Assembly (NCBI RefSeq): GCF_000245015.1
Contig: NZ_JH600070.1
Coordinates: 186,001-250,000, forward strand
Direction: 5' to 3'
Source of the DNA: Beggiatoa alba B18LD
GTDB lineage: Bacteria > Pseudomonadota > Gammaproteobacteria > Beggiatoales > Beggiatoaceae
Length of the DNA stretch: 64,000 bases
The translations under genes were made by a program, and so were the position numbers. Positions 28,667 through 38,484 of this stretch are shown here, in pieces (within the stretch, counting starts at the first letter, position 1; every line of letters starts with the position of its first letter). Below the pieces are notes generated by a model, which did no database searches, was not told where the DNA came from, and saw nothing but the letters and a program-made list of their open reading frames with translations.

Positions 28667-29361
28667 CAATGCCTTTATTGACCCTGAAAAACTTAAAAAT
28701 CCTGCAACAAAAACGTCTTATTTTAGATATTCCATCATTGACCATTGCAACACAAGGCTGTGTTGTACTGAATGGGCGAAATGGTAGCGGTAAAACGACT
28801 TTATTAAAAGTTATCGCGGGGTTATTTGCACCACAACAAGCCCAAGTCGTTTGGGGAACAACGGATAAACCACAAACTTGGCAAAAAGCACGTTCTCATT
28901 TAATTACACAAACCGTTTATTTACACCAACAACCGTATTTATTTGATATGAGCGTGACAGAAAATATTGCCTATGGATTAAGACAATTATCGCTCCCACG
29001 TCAAACTGTCCTGACTAAAGTAAAACAAGCATTAGCGTGGGCAGAATTAGAACATTTAGCCAATCGCCATGCCCGCCAATTATCTGGCGGAGAAAAGCAG
29101 CGCGTTGCCTTAACCCGTGCGCGGGTTTTATCCCCCCGCTTACTGTTATTAGATGAACCAACTGCCAGCATGGATAAGACAGCAAAAGAACAAACTTATT
29201 CATTAATTCGTCGCTTAGTTGCAGAAAATGTCAGTGTTATTCTGACCAGTCATGAATTAGAGAACCACGTACCATTTAACGACAGCAGTCTATGGTCGCT
29301 AGAAGCAGGACAATTGAGCATTCATGCACATTCGCCTTTGTCAACGTGTGTTCGGGGGTAA
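28663..29361 (+). CDS. tupC: Tungstate ABC transporter, ATP-binding protein
   Basis: TupC powers tungstate import. It has Walker A NGRNGSGKTTLL (near 36-44), Q-loop TQTVYLHQQPYLF, signature LSGGEKQRVAL and Walker B LLLLDEPTASMD, with the H-loop ILTSHE. At 232 residues it is a standard single-domain ABC ATPase. The order tupA-tupB-tupC is the usual one. Confidence 0.93.
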   Translation: MTMPLLTLKNLKILQQKRLILDIPSLTIATQGCVVLNGRNGSGKTTLLKVIAGLFAPQQAQVVWGTTDKPQTWQKARSHLITQTVYLHQQPYLFDMSVTENIAYGLRQLSLPRQTVLTKVKQALAWAELEHLANRHARQLSGGEKQRVALTRARVLSPRLLLLDEPTASMDKTAKEQTYSLIRRLVAENVSVILTSHELENHVPFNDSSLWSLEAGQLSIHAHSPLSTCVRG

Positions 29362-29795
29362 AAAACAAGCCGCTTTTAACTTTTGAATCTTGCTACACTC
29401 AGGTTAATTAAAACACTGTCTGAATCAGGATTTTCAGGATTTAAAATCCTTCACACAACAATCAATATGAATCAATCTTTTTAATCCTGCTAATCCAGAT
29501 TCAGATAAAAACATCCGCCCGTATGTTAAATAGATATATTTCTGTGTAATCTTGCTCATTAAGATTTACACATTAATTTGCCTGTTGTCACAATAACCAT
29601 ATAAAAAATATGTAGTGTTAGCCACATCAGATAATTTCTTTATTCTTGCTCTCTTTTTGCTAGTCCGCTTAAATAAAGAGAAAAGGACGTAATAACGTGT
29701 TTATGAAAAACCGTTATATTAATAGCGAATAAAGAAGCACTTTTTTCATCTGCCTGATTAAGTTCAACACTACCCTTAATACAGGGCGCAACCGT
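29362..29795. other. Intergenic region with a decayed repeat family A copy
   Basis: Bases 29394-29511 match family A (CACTCAGGTT, GTCTGAATCAGGATTTTCAG, CAGATTCAGATAAAA) but lack the GACCTGCTAGG hairpin. The rest is AT-rich and should hold the promoter of the hybrid kinase gene. I cannot place its -10 and -35 with confidence. Confidence 0.55.
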
Positions 29796-32282
29796 ATGAT
29801 GAATATCTTAATTGTTGATGATAATAAAAATAATTTGTTCACATTAAGAACATTAATCAGTGAACATATTCAAGAATCTTTCATTATCGAAGCAAATTCA
29901 GGATTAACTGCGTTAGAAATTCTTACCGAACAGGCTGTTGATTTAATTATCATGGATGTGCAAATGCCTGAAATGGATGGTTTTGAAACAGCGCGTTTAA
30001 TTCGTTCATTAAAGAAAACTCAACACATTCCCATCGTATTTCTCACTGCGGCTTATAAATCTGAAGACTTTCAGCGTCAAGGCTTTGAAGTGGGTGCAGC
30101 CGACTATTTAACCAAACCCATTGACGCGCCGCAATTAATCAGTCGTATTCGTTCATATTTACGTTTTATTGAGCAAGAGCGTGAGCATAATCAAGAGTTA
30201 GAAAACAAAGTTCAAAAACGGACCGCTGAATTACAAGCCGCACGCGATGAGTTAGAACAACGTGTGCGAGAACGGACTGCCGAAATTGAGCAGTTAAGTC
30301 GGCAAAATCGTTTGATTTTGGAAGCAGTAGGAGAAGGAATTTATGGGGTAGATTTAGCAGGGCGCACGACCTTTATTAACCCAGCAGCAACAATGATGCT
30401 AGGCTACAGCGCGTCAGAATTGAAAGGCTTGCATCAACATGAAGTTATTCATTATGCCCATGCAGATGGTACGCCTTATTTATTTGAGGAATCGCCTATT
30501 TATCAAGCGTTACAAACTGGTAACACTTATCAAGTGACTGACGAAGTTTTTTGGCGAAAAAATGCGAGTTTTTTTCCTGTGGAATATACCGTGACACCAA
30601 TTTTAGAAAATGGAGAAATTACAGGCGCGGTGTTGCTTTTTCGAGATATTACCGAGCGTAAACAAGTTGAGCAGGCAATGAAAACCGCTAAAGAAGCCGC
30701 CGAAAAAGCACAGTTAGCTGCCGAAGCGGCGAATATGACGAAAAGTCAATTTCTTGCCAATATGTCACACGAATTACGCACGCCTTTAAACGCCATTATT
30801 GGTTATAGCGAAATTTTACATGAGGAAGCCAGCGAGGTCGGACATACGCATTATTTGGAGGATTTAAATAAAATTCAGGTTGCAGGTCGTCATTTATTAG
30901 GACTTATCAATGATGTATTAGATTTATCGAAGATTGAAGCAGGAAAAATGCAATTTTCTTTAGAAGAAGTTGACCTGAATACCTTAATTGCAGAAGTAGA
31001 AAGTACGGTTAAACCGCTGGTTGAGAAAAAAGAGAATGTCTTAATTATTGAGCGGGTTTCTGAATTAGGTAAGATGCAAACAGATGCCACTAAACTACGG
31101 CAAATGTTATTAAATCTACTCAGTAATGCCGCAAAATTCACTGATAATGGCAAGATTCGCTTTACTATTCAACAATATCATGAAGCTAATGCCGATTGGA
31201 TTAGCTTTAAAATTGCCGATAATGGCATTGGTATCACACCAGAGCAACAAGCAAAGCTTTTTCAACCCTTTACACAAGCTGATGCATCAACCACGCGCAA
31301 ATATGGCGGTACAGGCTTAGGATTAGCCATCACAAAACAGTTTGCCGAAATGTTGGGCGGAAATATCAGTATTCATAGTGAATTCGGACATGGTAGCGAA
31401 TTTATTATTCAATTACCCACACAAATCAGTATTGAACAGTTACAACAGCTTGCGGAAAGTAGTGTGACAGAGCCAAGCAAAGAAGGGGATGGCGTTGTTT
31501 TGGTCATTGATGATGATGAAGCTAGCCGACAAATGTTACAGAATTACTTATGTGAATTAGGCTATGCCGTCGCAACCGCCAGTGATGGCGATATGGGATT
31601 AAAACTCGCTAAAAAATTACGTCCAGATACCATTATCTTGGATATCTTAATGCCGAAAATGAACGGTTGGGACGTAATTGCCCGCTTAAAAGCCGATCAT
31701 GAACTCATGAATATCCCCGTTATTATCAGTTCGGCAACAGATGATAGACAAAAAGGCTATTCACTGGGCGCAACCGAGTATTTAGTCAAACCCATAGAAC
31801 GCAATCAACTCTCTATCTTATTAGAAAAATATGGTCGTCATCAACAAGGTAAGACTAAAACAGTGATGGTGATTGATGATGATGAATCTATGCGCGAAGG
31901 GATTTCGATTTTATTAGAAACAGAAGGCTGGCAAGTTCATACCGCAGAAAATGGGAAAGTTGCGTTAGCGCAAATAGAGAATGTTAATCCGACGCTGATT
32001 CTACTTGATTTAAATATGCCTGTGATGAATGGCTTTGAATTTGTTACCCGTTTACGCATCATTGATAAATGGCGGTCAGTGCCAGTAATCATTTTAACCG
32101 CTGAAAATTTAACCGCAGAACAACTCGCACGTTTATATGGATATGTAGAAAATATTTACCAAAAAGATCATTTCTCGGAACAAACGTTGTTACAACAAAT
32201 TCGTCATATTCTGCAAGATGCCAGTAAATTACGCCCCATCTCTCCTGAAAGTGTTTTACCTTTATTATCAGGATATCAATAA
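29796..32282 (+). CDS. Hybrid sensor histidine kinase with REC-PAS-HisKA-HATPase-REC-REC
   Basis: A soluble two-component phosphorelay protein of 828 residues. REC1 (1-120) has [10 protein letters not shown] and phospho-Asp in [14 protein letters not shown] coiled coil (125-170) leads to a PAS domain (170-290, [19 protein letters not shown]). HisKA has the phospho-His in [17 protein letters not shown] (near 325). HATPase has the N box [16 protein letters not shown] and [12 protein letters not shown]2 (567-685) and REC3 (689-805) each keep the Asp pocket (VIDDDE) and phospho-Asp (LDILMP, LDLNMP). No membrane segment is seen, so the signal is probably internal or arrives by phosphorelay into REC1. 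No DNA-binding output is linked. Confidence 0.93.
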   Translation: MMNILIVDDNKNNLFTLRTLISEHIQESFIIEANSGLTALEILTEQAVDLIIMDVQMPEMDGFETARLIRSLKKTQHIPIVFLTAAYKSEDFQRQGFEVGAADYLTKPIDAPQLISRIRSYLRFIEQEREHNQELENKVQKRTAELQAARDELEQRVRERTAEIEQLSRQNRLILEAVGEGIYGVDLAGRTTFINPAATMMLGYSASELKGLHQHEVIHYAHADGTPYLFEESPIYQALQTGNTYQVTDEVFWRKNASFFPVEYTVTPILENGEITGAVLLFRDITERKQVEQAMKTAKEAAEKAQLAAEAANMTKSQFLANMSHELRTPLNAIIGYSEILHEEASEVGHTHYLEDLNKIQVAGRHLLGLINDVLDLSKIEAGKMQFSLEEVDLNTLIAEVESTVKPLVEKKENVLIIERVSELGKMQTDATKLRQMLLNLLSNAAKFTDNGKIRFTIQQYHEANADWISFKIADNGIGITPEQQAKLFQPFTQADASTTRKYGGTGLGLAITKQFAEMLGGNISIHSEFGHGSEFIIQLPTQISIEQLQQLAESSVTEPSKEGDGVVLVIDDDEASRQMLQNYLCELGYAVATASDGDMGLKLAKKLRPDTIILDILMPKMNGWDVIARLKADHELMNIPVIISSATDDRQKGYSLGATEYLVKPIERNQLSILLEKYGRHQQGKTKTVMVIDDDESMREGISILLETEGWQVHTAENGKVALAQIENVNPTLILLDLNMPVMNGFEFVTRLRIIDKWRSVPVIILTAENLTAEQLARLYGYVENIYQKDHFSEQTLLQQIRHILQDASKLRPISPESVLPLLSGYQ

Positions 32283-32321
32283 GATGATTTCGGTCTATCA
32301 GTGTATTAAAGGACTCTCAAC

Positions 32322-32810
32322 ATGACCATTCGTTTATTAGTTGCTGGCGGTACAATAGATAAACAATATGATGAAAATACAGGTAATCTTATTTTTTCTC
32401 GCACGCATATCCCCGCATTATTAGCACAAGGACGTTGTCGAGTACCGTTGACGGTGCAAAGTGTTTTTTTAAAAGACAGTTTAGAAATGACCGATGCAGA
32501 TAGAGCGTTGCTCTGTCAACATGCGACACAATCAGTAGAAACACGTTTAATTATTACGCATGGTACTGATACGATGGTAGAAACAGCGCGTTGTTTAGCC
32601 AACTGTCAGTTGTCGAAAACCATCGTATTATTAGGTTCGATGATACCGTACCGTTTTAAACATTCAGACAGTTTGTTTAATTTAGGTTGCGCCATTGCTG
32701 CTGTACAGTGTTTACCAACGGGGGTTTTTATTACGATGAATGGGCAAGTTTTCCCTTGGGATAAAGTCGTGAAAAATCGCCAACAAGGGATTTTTGAATG
32801 GACAGCTTAA
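32322..32810 (+). CDS. Asparaginase N-terminal-domain-only protein
   Basis: It carries the two active-site threonine motifs of L-asparaginases, VAGGTIDKQYD (residues 7-17) and ITHGTDTMVETA, plus IVLLGSMIPYR. At 162 residues it has only the N-terminal catalytic domain; typical asparaginases have about 330. Short family members exist, so it may be a real one-domain protein. A family A repeat begins directly after the stop, so truncation by that element is a second option. Activity is uncertain because the dimer that completes the site needs the second domain. Confidence 0.8.
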   Translation: MTIRLLVAGGTIDKQYDENTGNLIFSRTHIPALLAQGRCRVPLTVQSVFLKDSLEMTDADRALLCQHATQSVETRLIITHGTDTMVETARCLANCQLSKTIVLLGSMIPYRFKHSDSLFNLGCAIAAVQCLPTGVFITMNGQVFPWDKVVKNRQQGIFEWTA

Positions 32811-32814
32811 GGAG

Positions 32815-32998
32815 AGGATTCACCAGACAAGATTAAAACATTGTCTGGTGAATCTTGATGAAAAACAATAGAATAACCTCTACCAGTCCGTCAAACCTTT
32901 TCGCACGTTCCAACAGACCTGCTAGGTTTTTAAAACCTAGCAGGTCTCTGTTTTATTTTATAAATCTCGCAAAATTAGGGTTAAATTAGCTTTACTTT
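32815..32998. repeat. Repeat family A, partial copy 4a
   Basis: It holds CACCAGACAAGATTAAAACA, GACCTGCTAGG/CCTAGCAGGTC (32915-32947) and a degenerate right end CTCGCAAAATTAGGGTT. It sits directly after the asparaginase-like gene and in front of copy 4b. Confidence 0.7.
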
Positions 32999-33239
32999 AA
33001 CCTGAGTTCGGCGATATTCTTTTAAAAAAAACAACAGCTTGTCTGAATCAGAATTTTCAGAATTAACAGAATTTTCAGAATTAAAAAGACAAGAAAATTA
33101 AAAGAATAAAAAATTATGTTTTTAATTCTGCTAATTCTGAAAATTCTGTGAATTCTGATTCAGACAAAAAAAGACCTGCTAGGTTTTTAAAACCTAGCAG
33201 GTCTGTGTTTTATTTTATAAATCTCGCAAAATTAAGGTT
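32999..33239. repeat. Repeat family A, copy 4b, with 16-bp flanking direct repeats
   Basis: The left end is AACCTGAGTTCGGCGA and the right end is TCGCAAAATTAAGGTT (diverged). It contains the GTCTGAATCAG/CTGATTCAGAC pair and the GACCTGCTAGG hairpin. ATTAGCTTTACTTTAA occurs just left (32985-33000) and just right (33242-33257) of it; the right copy runs into the stop of the next gene. Confidence 0.8.
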
Positions 33240-33253
33240 AGATTAGCTTTACT

Positions 33254-33883
33254 TTAATAAGCAATACTCACCACTTTTTGAGCGTAAGTATCTTCTTTTA
33301 ATTGTTGTAGCATAAAGGCAGCGACATCGGCACGAGAAATAGTTCCTCCTTTAAAGCTTGTATCCTCTGTATCGTCTAGGCGATATTGTCCTGTTGCTTT
33401 TCCGTTAGTTAATGCCGCAGGACGCACAATAACCCAGCGTCTTAAGCCACTGTCTTGAATAATTTGTTCTTGTATTGCTTTGTCTGCAAAGACATGACGT
33501 AGAAAAAACGGCATTAACAAATAACGAAAGAAAAAACTGGTTTGCGCTAGGCTATCTCCCACGCCTAGCGAGGACTCACAGATAAAGCGGTTCAGTCCGA
33601 AGCGTTTCATGGCTGCGCAAATGTTTTGCGTTCCTTGTGATAAAACAGTTGTGCCTTTAACGTTCTTTGTACCTAGTGCGCACAGTACCGCATCTTGCCC
33701 ACGTATCGCGTTTTCTACATCAAAATAAGTGAGAACATCGCCTTGTAAAATGCGTAATTGTGAGTCTGTTTTACGAATTTTACTGTGATGTTGCAATACA
33801 GTGACGTAATGCCCTGCAGCTAATGCTTGTTCTACAAGACAGCGTCCAGTCCCACCACTTGCGCCAAAAATGACAATATTCAT
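33254..33883 (-). CDS. NAD(P)-binding Rossmann-fold protein (atypical SDR)
   Basis: The N-terminal dinucleotide-binding motif IVIFGASGGTGRCLV is clear, and the 209 residues match the short NAD(P)H-binding (NmrA/flavin-reductase-like) proteins. VRPAALTNGKATGQYR and the late ISRADVAAFML are typical of this group. Substrate unknown; it may sense redox state. Convergent with the asparaginase-like gene across a repeat cluster. Confidence 0.88.
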   Translation of the reverse strand: MNIVIFGASGGTGRCLVEQALAAGHYVTVLQHHSKIRKTDSQLRILQGDVLTYFDVENAIRGQDAVLCALGTKNVKGTTVLSQGTQNICAAMKRFGLNRFICESSLGVGDSLAQTSFFFRYLLMPFFLRHVFADKAIQEQIIQDSGLRRWVIVRPAALTNGKATGQYRLDDTEDTSFKGGTISRADVAAFMLQQLKEDTYAQKVVSIAY

Positions 33884-34055
33884 GCCTTTTTCCTTAAAAT
33901 AATCTCAAAAATCGTGTTTAAACAGTCTAAAAGCGCGAAAAAGTAATGCGCAGGTTAGAAAAAAGTCAAATCTGTGAAGGACTAAGGTATAATGTTGCAT
34001 ATTCTGATTATGCTAAAGTTATCCTACTTCTCAGTAACTTAATCCATTTATTATT

Positions 34056-34562
34056 ATGAGTATTTCTTATTTATTTCCTGATGATACTGTTTTGTTTGGG
34101 CAAAATATTCCGCCCGAAATTGATTTGTTATTACAACAAGCGGTCAAAGCCTATGATAATACGGAAGAATCTGAACGGTTGTTGTGGCAAGCCCAACAGA
34201 TGAAGCCTGAACAGCTTGAGGTTTATATCGCGCTCTATAAGTTTTATTTTTATAAATATCGCTTAGATGAAGCGCGACGTGTTGCCGAGTTATCATTAGC
34301 AATGTGTGCAAAAGTTGGCGGTTTCGACGCGGATTGGACACATTTAACGATAGATTCTGCGAATTGGTCTAACCCTGAAGGCGCGGAACGGGTTTATTTA
34401 TATACGTTAAAAGCCTTAAGTTTTATTCGCTTACGTCAACTACGTTTTGCAGATGCCGACCAAGTATTGACTAAATTGCAAGAATTAGACCCCTTAGATC
34501 AGGTCGGTAGTTCCGTTTTGCGTGATGTTGCCAGTAGCTTTGAAGAAGAGGTGAACGATTAA
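34056..34562 (+). CDS. TPR-like protein upstream of histidine decarboxylase
   Basis: The 168 residues are helical and fit tetratricopeptide-like repeats (ERLLWQAQQMKPEQLEVYIA, YRLDEARRVAELSLAM, RFADADQVLTKLQELDPLD). No enzyme motif is seen. It lies 2 bases upstream of the histidine decarboxylase gene, so it is likely a partner or scaffold for that enzyme. This is an inference from position. Confidence 0.75.
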   Translation: MSISYLFPDDTVLFGQNIPPEIDLLLQQAVKAYDNTEESERLLWQAQQMKPEQLEVYIALYKFYFYKYRLDEARRVAELSLAMCAKVGGFDADWTHLTIDSANWSNPEGAERVYLYTLKALSFIRLRQLRFADADQVLTKLQELDPLDQVGSSVLRDVASSFEEEVND

Positions 34563-34564
34563 TC

Positions 34565-35713
34565 TTGTTTGCTGAGCCTGCCCCTCAAGCGACAATAGCG
34601 TGTCGCTTGCAAGCCTTTCTCGATCACATTACAACCTTACCCGCCTCATTGGGGTATCCTTTAAATACGCAATTAGACGTTCATTTATTGCAAGATTTAT
34701 TGTCTCAGCCCTTACACAATGTGGGGAATCCTTGGACAGATCATAGTCGTCGCCATCCCAGTCATGTTTTTGAACGAGAAGTTTTACAGGCGTTAGCCGT
34801 GCTCTATGAGTTTCCAAATACTGAAACAGTCGCGGGTTATATTACGTCGGGTGGAACAGAGGGGAATTTATACGGTTTGTATTTAGCGCGGGAAAAATAT
34901 CCAACAGGAATTTTATATTTCTCTTGTGAAAGTCATTACTCTGTGCGTAAAAGTGCGCATTTATTGCGTGTGCCTTTTCAAGAAATTGCGACACAAGCAC
35001 AGGGAGAATTAGATTATCAAGCCTTAGCAACCGCATTACAGCCTGAACATCCTGCCATTTTATTATTGAATATTGGTACAACGATGAAAGGGGCAATAGA
35101 TAATCTGGAGATGGTGTTAAGTATTTTACAAGCAAAGGGCATTCAAGATTTTTATATTCACTGTGATGCGGCTTTATTCGGCATGACATTGCCATTTATT
35201 CCACAAGCCACTTATCCCACTTTTCGCTATCCAATACAAAGCCTTTCTATTTCTGGGCATAAATTTTTAGGTGCGCCCATGCCCTGCGGGATAGTGTTAT
35301 GCCGTCCTCAAATGGTTGCTAATATTGCACGTCCTATCAACTATATTGACACGATAGACACGACTTTATCAGGCTGTCGTAATGGACACACTCCGATTAT
35401 TCTCTGGTATGCCTTACAACTTAAAGGCTATACGGGCTTACAGGCAGAAGTTGCGCAATGTTTAGCCCATGCGCAATATTTGGAACAACAATTACAGGCG
35501 ATGCACTATCCCTGTTTTCGTCATCCGCATTCAATAATTGTCGTTTTAAAAAAACCGCCACAAGTTTGTATTGAAAAATGGCAACTTGCTGTTGATGGTG
35601 ATTGGGCGCATATCGTTGTTATGCAACAAGTACAACAGAAAATACTGGATCAATTTTTAACCGATTTGCGCGATAACCTTGCCACGCCCGTTATATCCTC
35701 CGAACTGGTGTAA
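34565..35713 (+). CDS. PLP-dependent histidine decarboxylase-like enzyme
   Basis: Group II decarboxylase fold. Motifs: YITSGGTEGNLYGLYLARE, FSCESHYSVRKSAHLLRV, CDAALFG with the PLP-binding Asp, and SISGHKFLGAPMPCG with the Schiff-base Lys near residue 233. The length (382) equals bacterial PLP-type histidine decarboxylases, which make histamine from histidine. The start is a TTG at 34565, since no in-frame ATG precedes the core and GAGGTGAACG lies about 10 bases upstream. Substrate could be another amino acid. It is followed by glxB- and glxC-like genes. Confidence 0.82.
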   Translation: MFAEPAPQATIACRLQAFLDHITTLPASLGYPLNTQLDVHLLQDLLSQPLHNVGNPWTDHSRRHPSHVFEREVLQALAVLYEFPNTETVAGYITSGGTEGNLYGLYLAREKYPTGILYFSCESHYSVRKSAHLLRVPFQEIATQAQGELDYQALATALQPEHPAILLLNIGTTMKGAIDNLEMVLSILQAKGIQDFYIHCDAALFGMTLPFIPQATYPTFRYPIQSLSISGHKFLGAPMPCGIVLCRPQMVANIARPINYIDTIDTTLSGCRNGHTPIILWYALQLKGYTGLQAEVAQCLAHAQYLEQQLQAMHYPCFRHPHSIIVVLKKPPQVCIEKWQLAVDGDWAHIVVMQQVQQKILDQFLTDLRDNLATPVISSELV

Positions 35714-35813
35714 CGCTTGCTTAATCTTGCTTAACAAATGAATATCAGCGTTAAATTGTGACATCCTGTCTTAATATCAGGACAGATTAACCCTCAAGGA
35801 GCTTTTTAAACGC

Positions 35814-36713
35814 ATGTGTGGCATTGTTGGCTTATTTACAAAAAATGTACGGCTAGAACCGCAACTCGGGGCATTACTCTCCGCGATGCTGGTTGATATG
35901 GGAGAACGCGGTTCAGACAGCACAGGCATTGCCATCTATAAAGACCAAGTTCCACAGCCTGCAATGAAACTAACCCTATATCACCCTTCTAATAATTATG
36001 ATTGGGTACGTTTAGGCGAAATTGTGACAAAAAACTTCGGTGGCAAGGTTAATTTATCTATACGCACTAATCATGCAGTTATCACCGTGATGGAATCCCT
36101 AGACGTGATTAAACGCTGGATGCATCAACAATTTCCCGATGTTCGTCTGATGAGTGCGGGCGATACGATAGAAATTTACAAAGAAACAGGCACAGCGGCT
36201 GATTTCGTAGAACATTTTAACCTGCACGAACTACATGGCACTCATGCACTGGGTCATACCCGCATGGCAACAGAAAGCGCGATTACCACCGAACATGCCC
36301 ACCCCTTTACGACAGGGCTAGACTTATGTCTCGTGCATAACGGCTCTTTATCTAATCACAATCGGCTTCGCCAACAACTCTGTCGACGCGGGATTGAATT
36401 TGAAACAGATAACGATAGCGAAGTCGCCGCAGGTTATCTGACATGGCAACTCTCACAAGGCGCGACACTGGATCAAGCCCTAGAATCTGCCCTAAAAGAT
36501 ATCGACGGTTTCTACACCTTTGCAATAGGCACACGCGATGGCTTTGCCGTCTTACGTGATCCCATCGCTTGTAAACCTGCCGTGATGGCAGAAACAGACG
36601 ACTGGGTTGCCGTTGCCTCTGAATATCGAACCATCGCCCACCTGCCTAATGCCGAAAATGCCCGAATTTGGGAACCCGCCCCCGCAACTATTTACAGTTG
36701 GCACAGAACTTAA
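35814..36713 (+). CDS. GlxB/MgsA-like class II glutamine amidotransferase subunit
   Basis: The protein begins MCGIVGLFTKN with Cys2 as the glutaminase nucleophile and has RGSDSTGIAIYKD, THALGHTRMATESA and LCLVHNGSLSNHNRLR. At 299 residues it is the free-standing amidotransferase domain of glutamate synthase, as in GlxB or MgsA of N-methylglutamate synthase. It should release ammonia from glutamine for a partner. GlxC follows. The FMN subunit GlxD/MgsC is not in the window. Confidence 0.88.
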   Translation: MCGIVGLFTKNVRLEPQLGALLSAMLVDMGERGSDSTGIAIYKDQVPQPAMKLTLYHPSNNYDWVRLGEIVTKNFGGKVNLSIRTNHAVITVMESLDVIKRWMHQQFPDVRLMSAGDTIEIYKETGTAADFVEHFNLHELHGTHALGHTRMATESAITTEHAHPFTTGLDLCLVHNGSLSNHNRLRQQLCRRGIEFETDNDSEVAAGYLTWQLSQGATLDQALESALKDIDGFYTFAIGTRDGFAVLRDPIACKPAVMAETDDWVAVASEYRTIAHLPNAENARIWEPAPATIYSWHRT

Positions 36714-36734
36714 AACGACTCTTTGGAAAATATT

Positions 36735-37409
36735 ATGTCAATGATTGATTTAGACCAAAGCACTGTCCGCGAATTAAATCAACGCTTACATCAACAAGAT
36801 GTCATACAAACGCAATGGCAAATAAAAAACCCACGCGGCAAACATAATATTGCAGTTGGGGTTATGCACCCTGCAACTATCCATATTGATGGACATGTTG
36901 GCTATTACTGTGGCGGGATGAATCAACTGGCTACCCTCAATATCAATGGCAATGCAGGTTCTGGCGTCGCGGAAAATATTATGTCGGGACGGGTACACAT
37001 CAAAGGCAACGCATCACAATACGCAGCCTCTTCAGGACATGGTGGATTAGTTGTGATTGAAGGTGATGCAAGCTCACGCTGTGGCATCTCTATGAAAGGC
37101 GTTAATATTGTTGTTGGTGGCTCAGTGGGTCATATGAGCGCGTTTTTAGCACAAAAAGGTTGCCTTGTTGTCTGTGGCGATGCGGGAGAAAATTTAGGCG
37201 CATCCTTATATGAAGCAGTGATTTATGTGCGTGGAAAAGTCAGCAGTTTAGGCGAAGCCTGCATCGAAAAACCCATGCACTTAGAACATATCAATCAACT
37301 ACAAGCGTTATTAATACAAGCAGGCATAAATGCTAATCCAACAGACTTCCGTCGCTATGGCTCTACACGTCAACATTATCATTTTTATAGTGCGGCATTA
37401 AACAAATAA
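36735..37409 (+). CDS. GlxC/MgsB-like subunit (glutamate synthase GXGXG domain)
   Basis: Repeats such as HIDGHVGYYCGGMNQLATLN, HIKGNASQYAASSGHGG and GGSVGHMSAFLAQKG are the right-handed beta-helix of the glutamate synthase C-terminal GXGXG domain, as in GlxC or MgsB. The start is the ATG at 36735; a TTG at 36723 would add four residues. It follows glxB by 21 bases. A family A repeat follows after about 33 bases, where the third subunit gene would be expected. Confidence 0.87.
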   Translation: MSMIDLDQSTVRELNQRLHQQDVIQTQWQIKNPRGKHNIAVGVMHPATIHIDGHVGYYCGGMNQLATLNINGNAGSGVAENIMSGRVHIKGNASQYAASSGHGGLVVIEGDASSRCGISMKGVNIVVGGSVGHMSAFLAQKGCLVVCGDAGENLGASLYEAVIYVRGKVSSLGEACIEKPMHLEHINQLQALLIQAGINANPTDFRRYGSTRQHYHFYSAALNK

Positions 37410-37442
37410 TACAATGACTTACTTAATATTTAAAAACTAATT

Positions 37443-37674
37443 TACTTAAGTTCTGCAAGTTTATTTTAAAAAGATAAAAGCTTGTCTGAATCAGGATTTT
37501 CAGGATTAACAGGATTTAAAACCCTTAAACCAAGAAATTAATACGAATAACGCTTTTTAATTCTGCTAATTCTGAAAATTCTGTGAATTCTGATTCAGAC
37601 AAAAAAAGACCTGCTAGGTTTTTAAAACCTAGCAGGTCTCTGTTTTATTTTATAAATATCGCCGAACTCAAGTT
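37443..37674. repeat. Repeat family A, copy 5
   Basis: The left end (ACTTAAGTTCTGCAAGTTT) is diverged; the right end is TCGCCGAACTCAAGTT. It keeps GTCTGAATCAG/CTGATTCAGAC and the perfect GACCTGCTAGG hairpin with a T-rich tail. It lies between the convergent glxC and proQ genes and serves as the empty-site comparator for the B insertion at 19173. Confidence 0.8.
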
Positions 37675-37725
37675 AGGATTAAAAAAGCAATTGTCTTTTT
37701 TTAAGAGAAAGTTATCAAATACAGC

Positions 37726-38481
37726 TTATTCAAACGTTGACGCTTCGTTATTCTTTTCTTTCTCCTGCTCTTTTTCCTTCTTTTCAACAACAAGTAGTTG
37801 TGGATTTTTTAATTTTTGTTCACTACTTAATACAGCTTGTAGTAATACCCACGCCTCTTTATTTTCCTGTTCGTAATGTTGAATCGTTTTTAACATACGC
37901 TGTTGCGATTTTTGCGTGATTTGCGTGGAAATACTGAAAGGTTTTCCGCGTGGGTTGGCAAGCTCAATTTGCCAATCAATCTCTGGTTTACGACTGGGTT
38001 GACGTAAAGATTTTGGCAATTTTGAGGAGAGAATTGGCAGGGTAACTTTAACCGCTCGGACAGGAATCACTGCTGTGTACTTGTCGGTTGCCGCTGATTC
38101 TGCGCTGCTTTTAACCTGTAGTGGATTTTTACGCCGTTCTTTAAAAGAAGAAACCTGTTCCGCTGTCACTTCGCCAACAATATTACCTTCTAAATCAACC
38201 CGTTTACTGCCTTGTGTTTTGATTAAGGTTTGATATTGCGAGTCATGACAGTAGAGGCAAATGGCGGCACTGATGCGTTTAAAACTTAAGTGTTCAGGTA
38301 AGTCATTAGAACCATCTGGCTTTTTTAAATAGCGACTGATGTCTTGACGAATGCCAACCGCAAGCGCGTATTTAATTTCGCCTTGGGAAAAAAATGCCTT
38401 GGGAAAACGTTCACGTAAAAAGTTAAGGGCTTCTTGGGTTTTATCTTTGGTTAATAAAGGGTTTTGAGTTGGGTCTTGCAT
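37726..38481 (-). CDS. ProQ/FinO family RNA-binding protein
   Basis: ProQ/FinO proteins bind structured small RNAs and mRNA ends. The FinO domain covers residues 10-115 (ALNFLRERFPKAFFSQGEIK, GIRQDISRYL, ISAAICLYC). The C-terminal half is basic and lysine-rich, ending in a charged KEKEQEKEKNNE tail, as in longer ProQ forms. 251 residues. It follows dusA by 3 bases, so both are probably co-transcribed. Confidence 0.88.
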   Translation of the reverse strand: MQDPTQNPLLTKDKTQEALNFLRERFPKAFFSQGEIKYALAVGIRQDISRYLKKPDGSNDLPEHLSFKRISAAICLYCHDSQYQTLIKTQGSKRVDLEGNIVGEVTAEQVSSFKERRKNPLQVKSSAESAATDKYTAVIPVRAVKVTLPILSSKLPKSLRQPSRKPEIDWQIELANPRGKPFSISTQITQKSQQRMLKTIQHYEQENKEAWVLLQAVLSSEQKLKNPQLLVVEKKEKEQEKEKNNEASTFE

Positions 38482-38484
38482 AGT

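Noticed and set aside
37583-37876. Plus-strand ORF after glxC
   Set aside because: It consists of family A repeat sequence running into the antisense of proQ.
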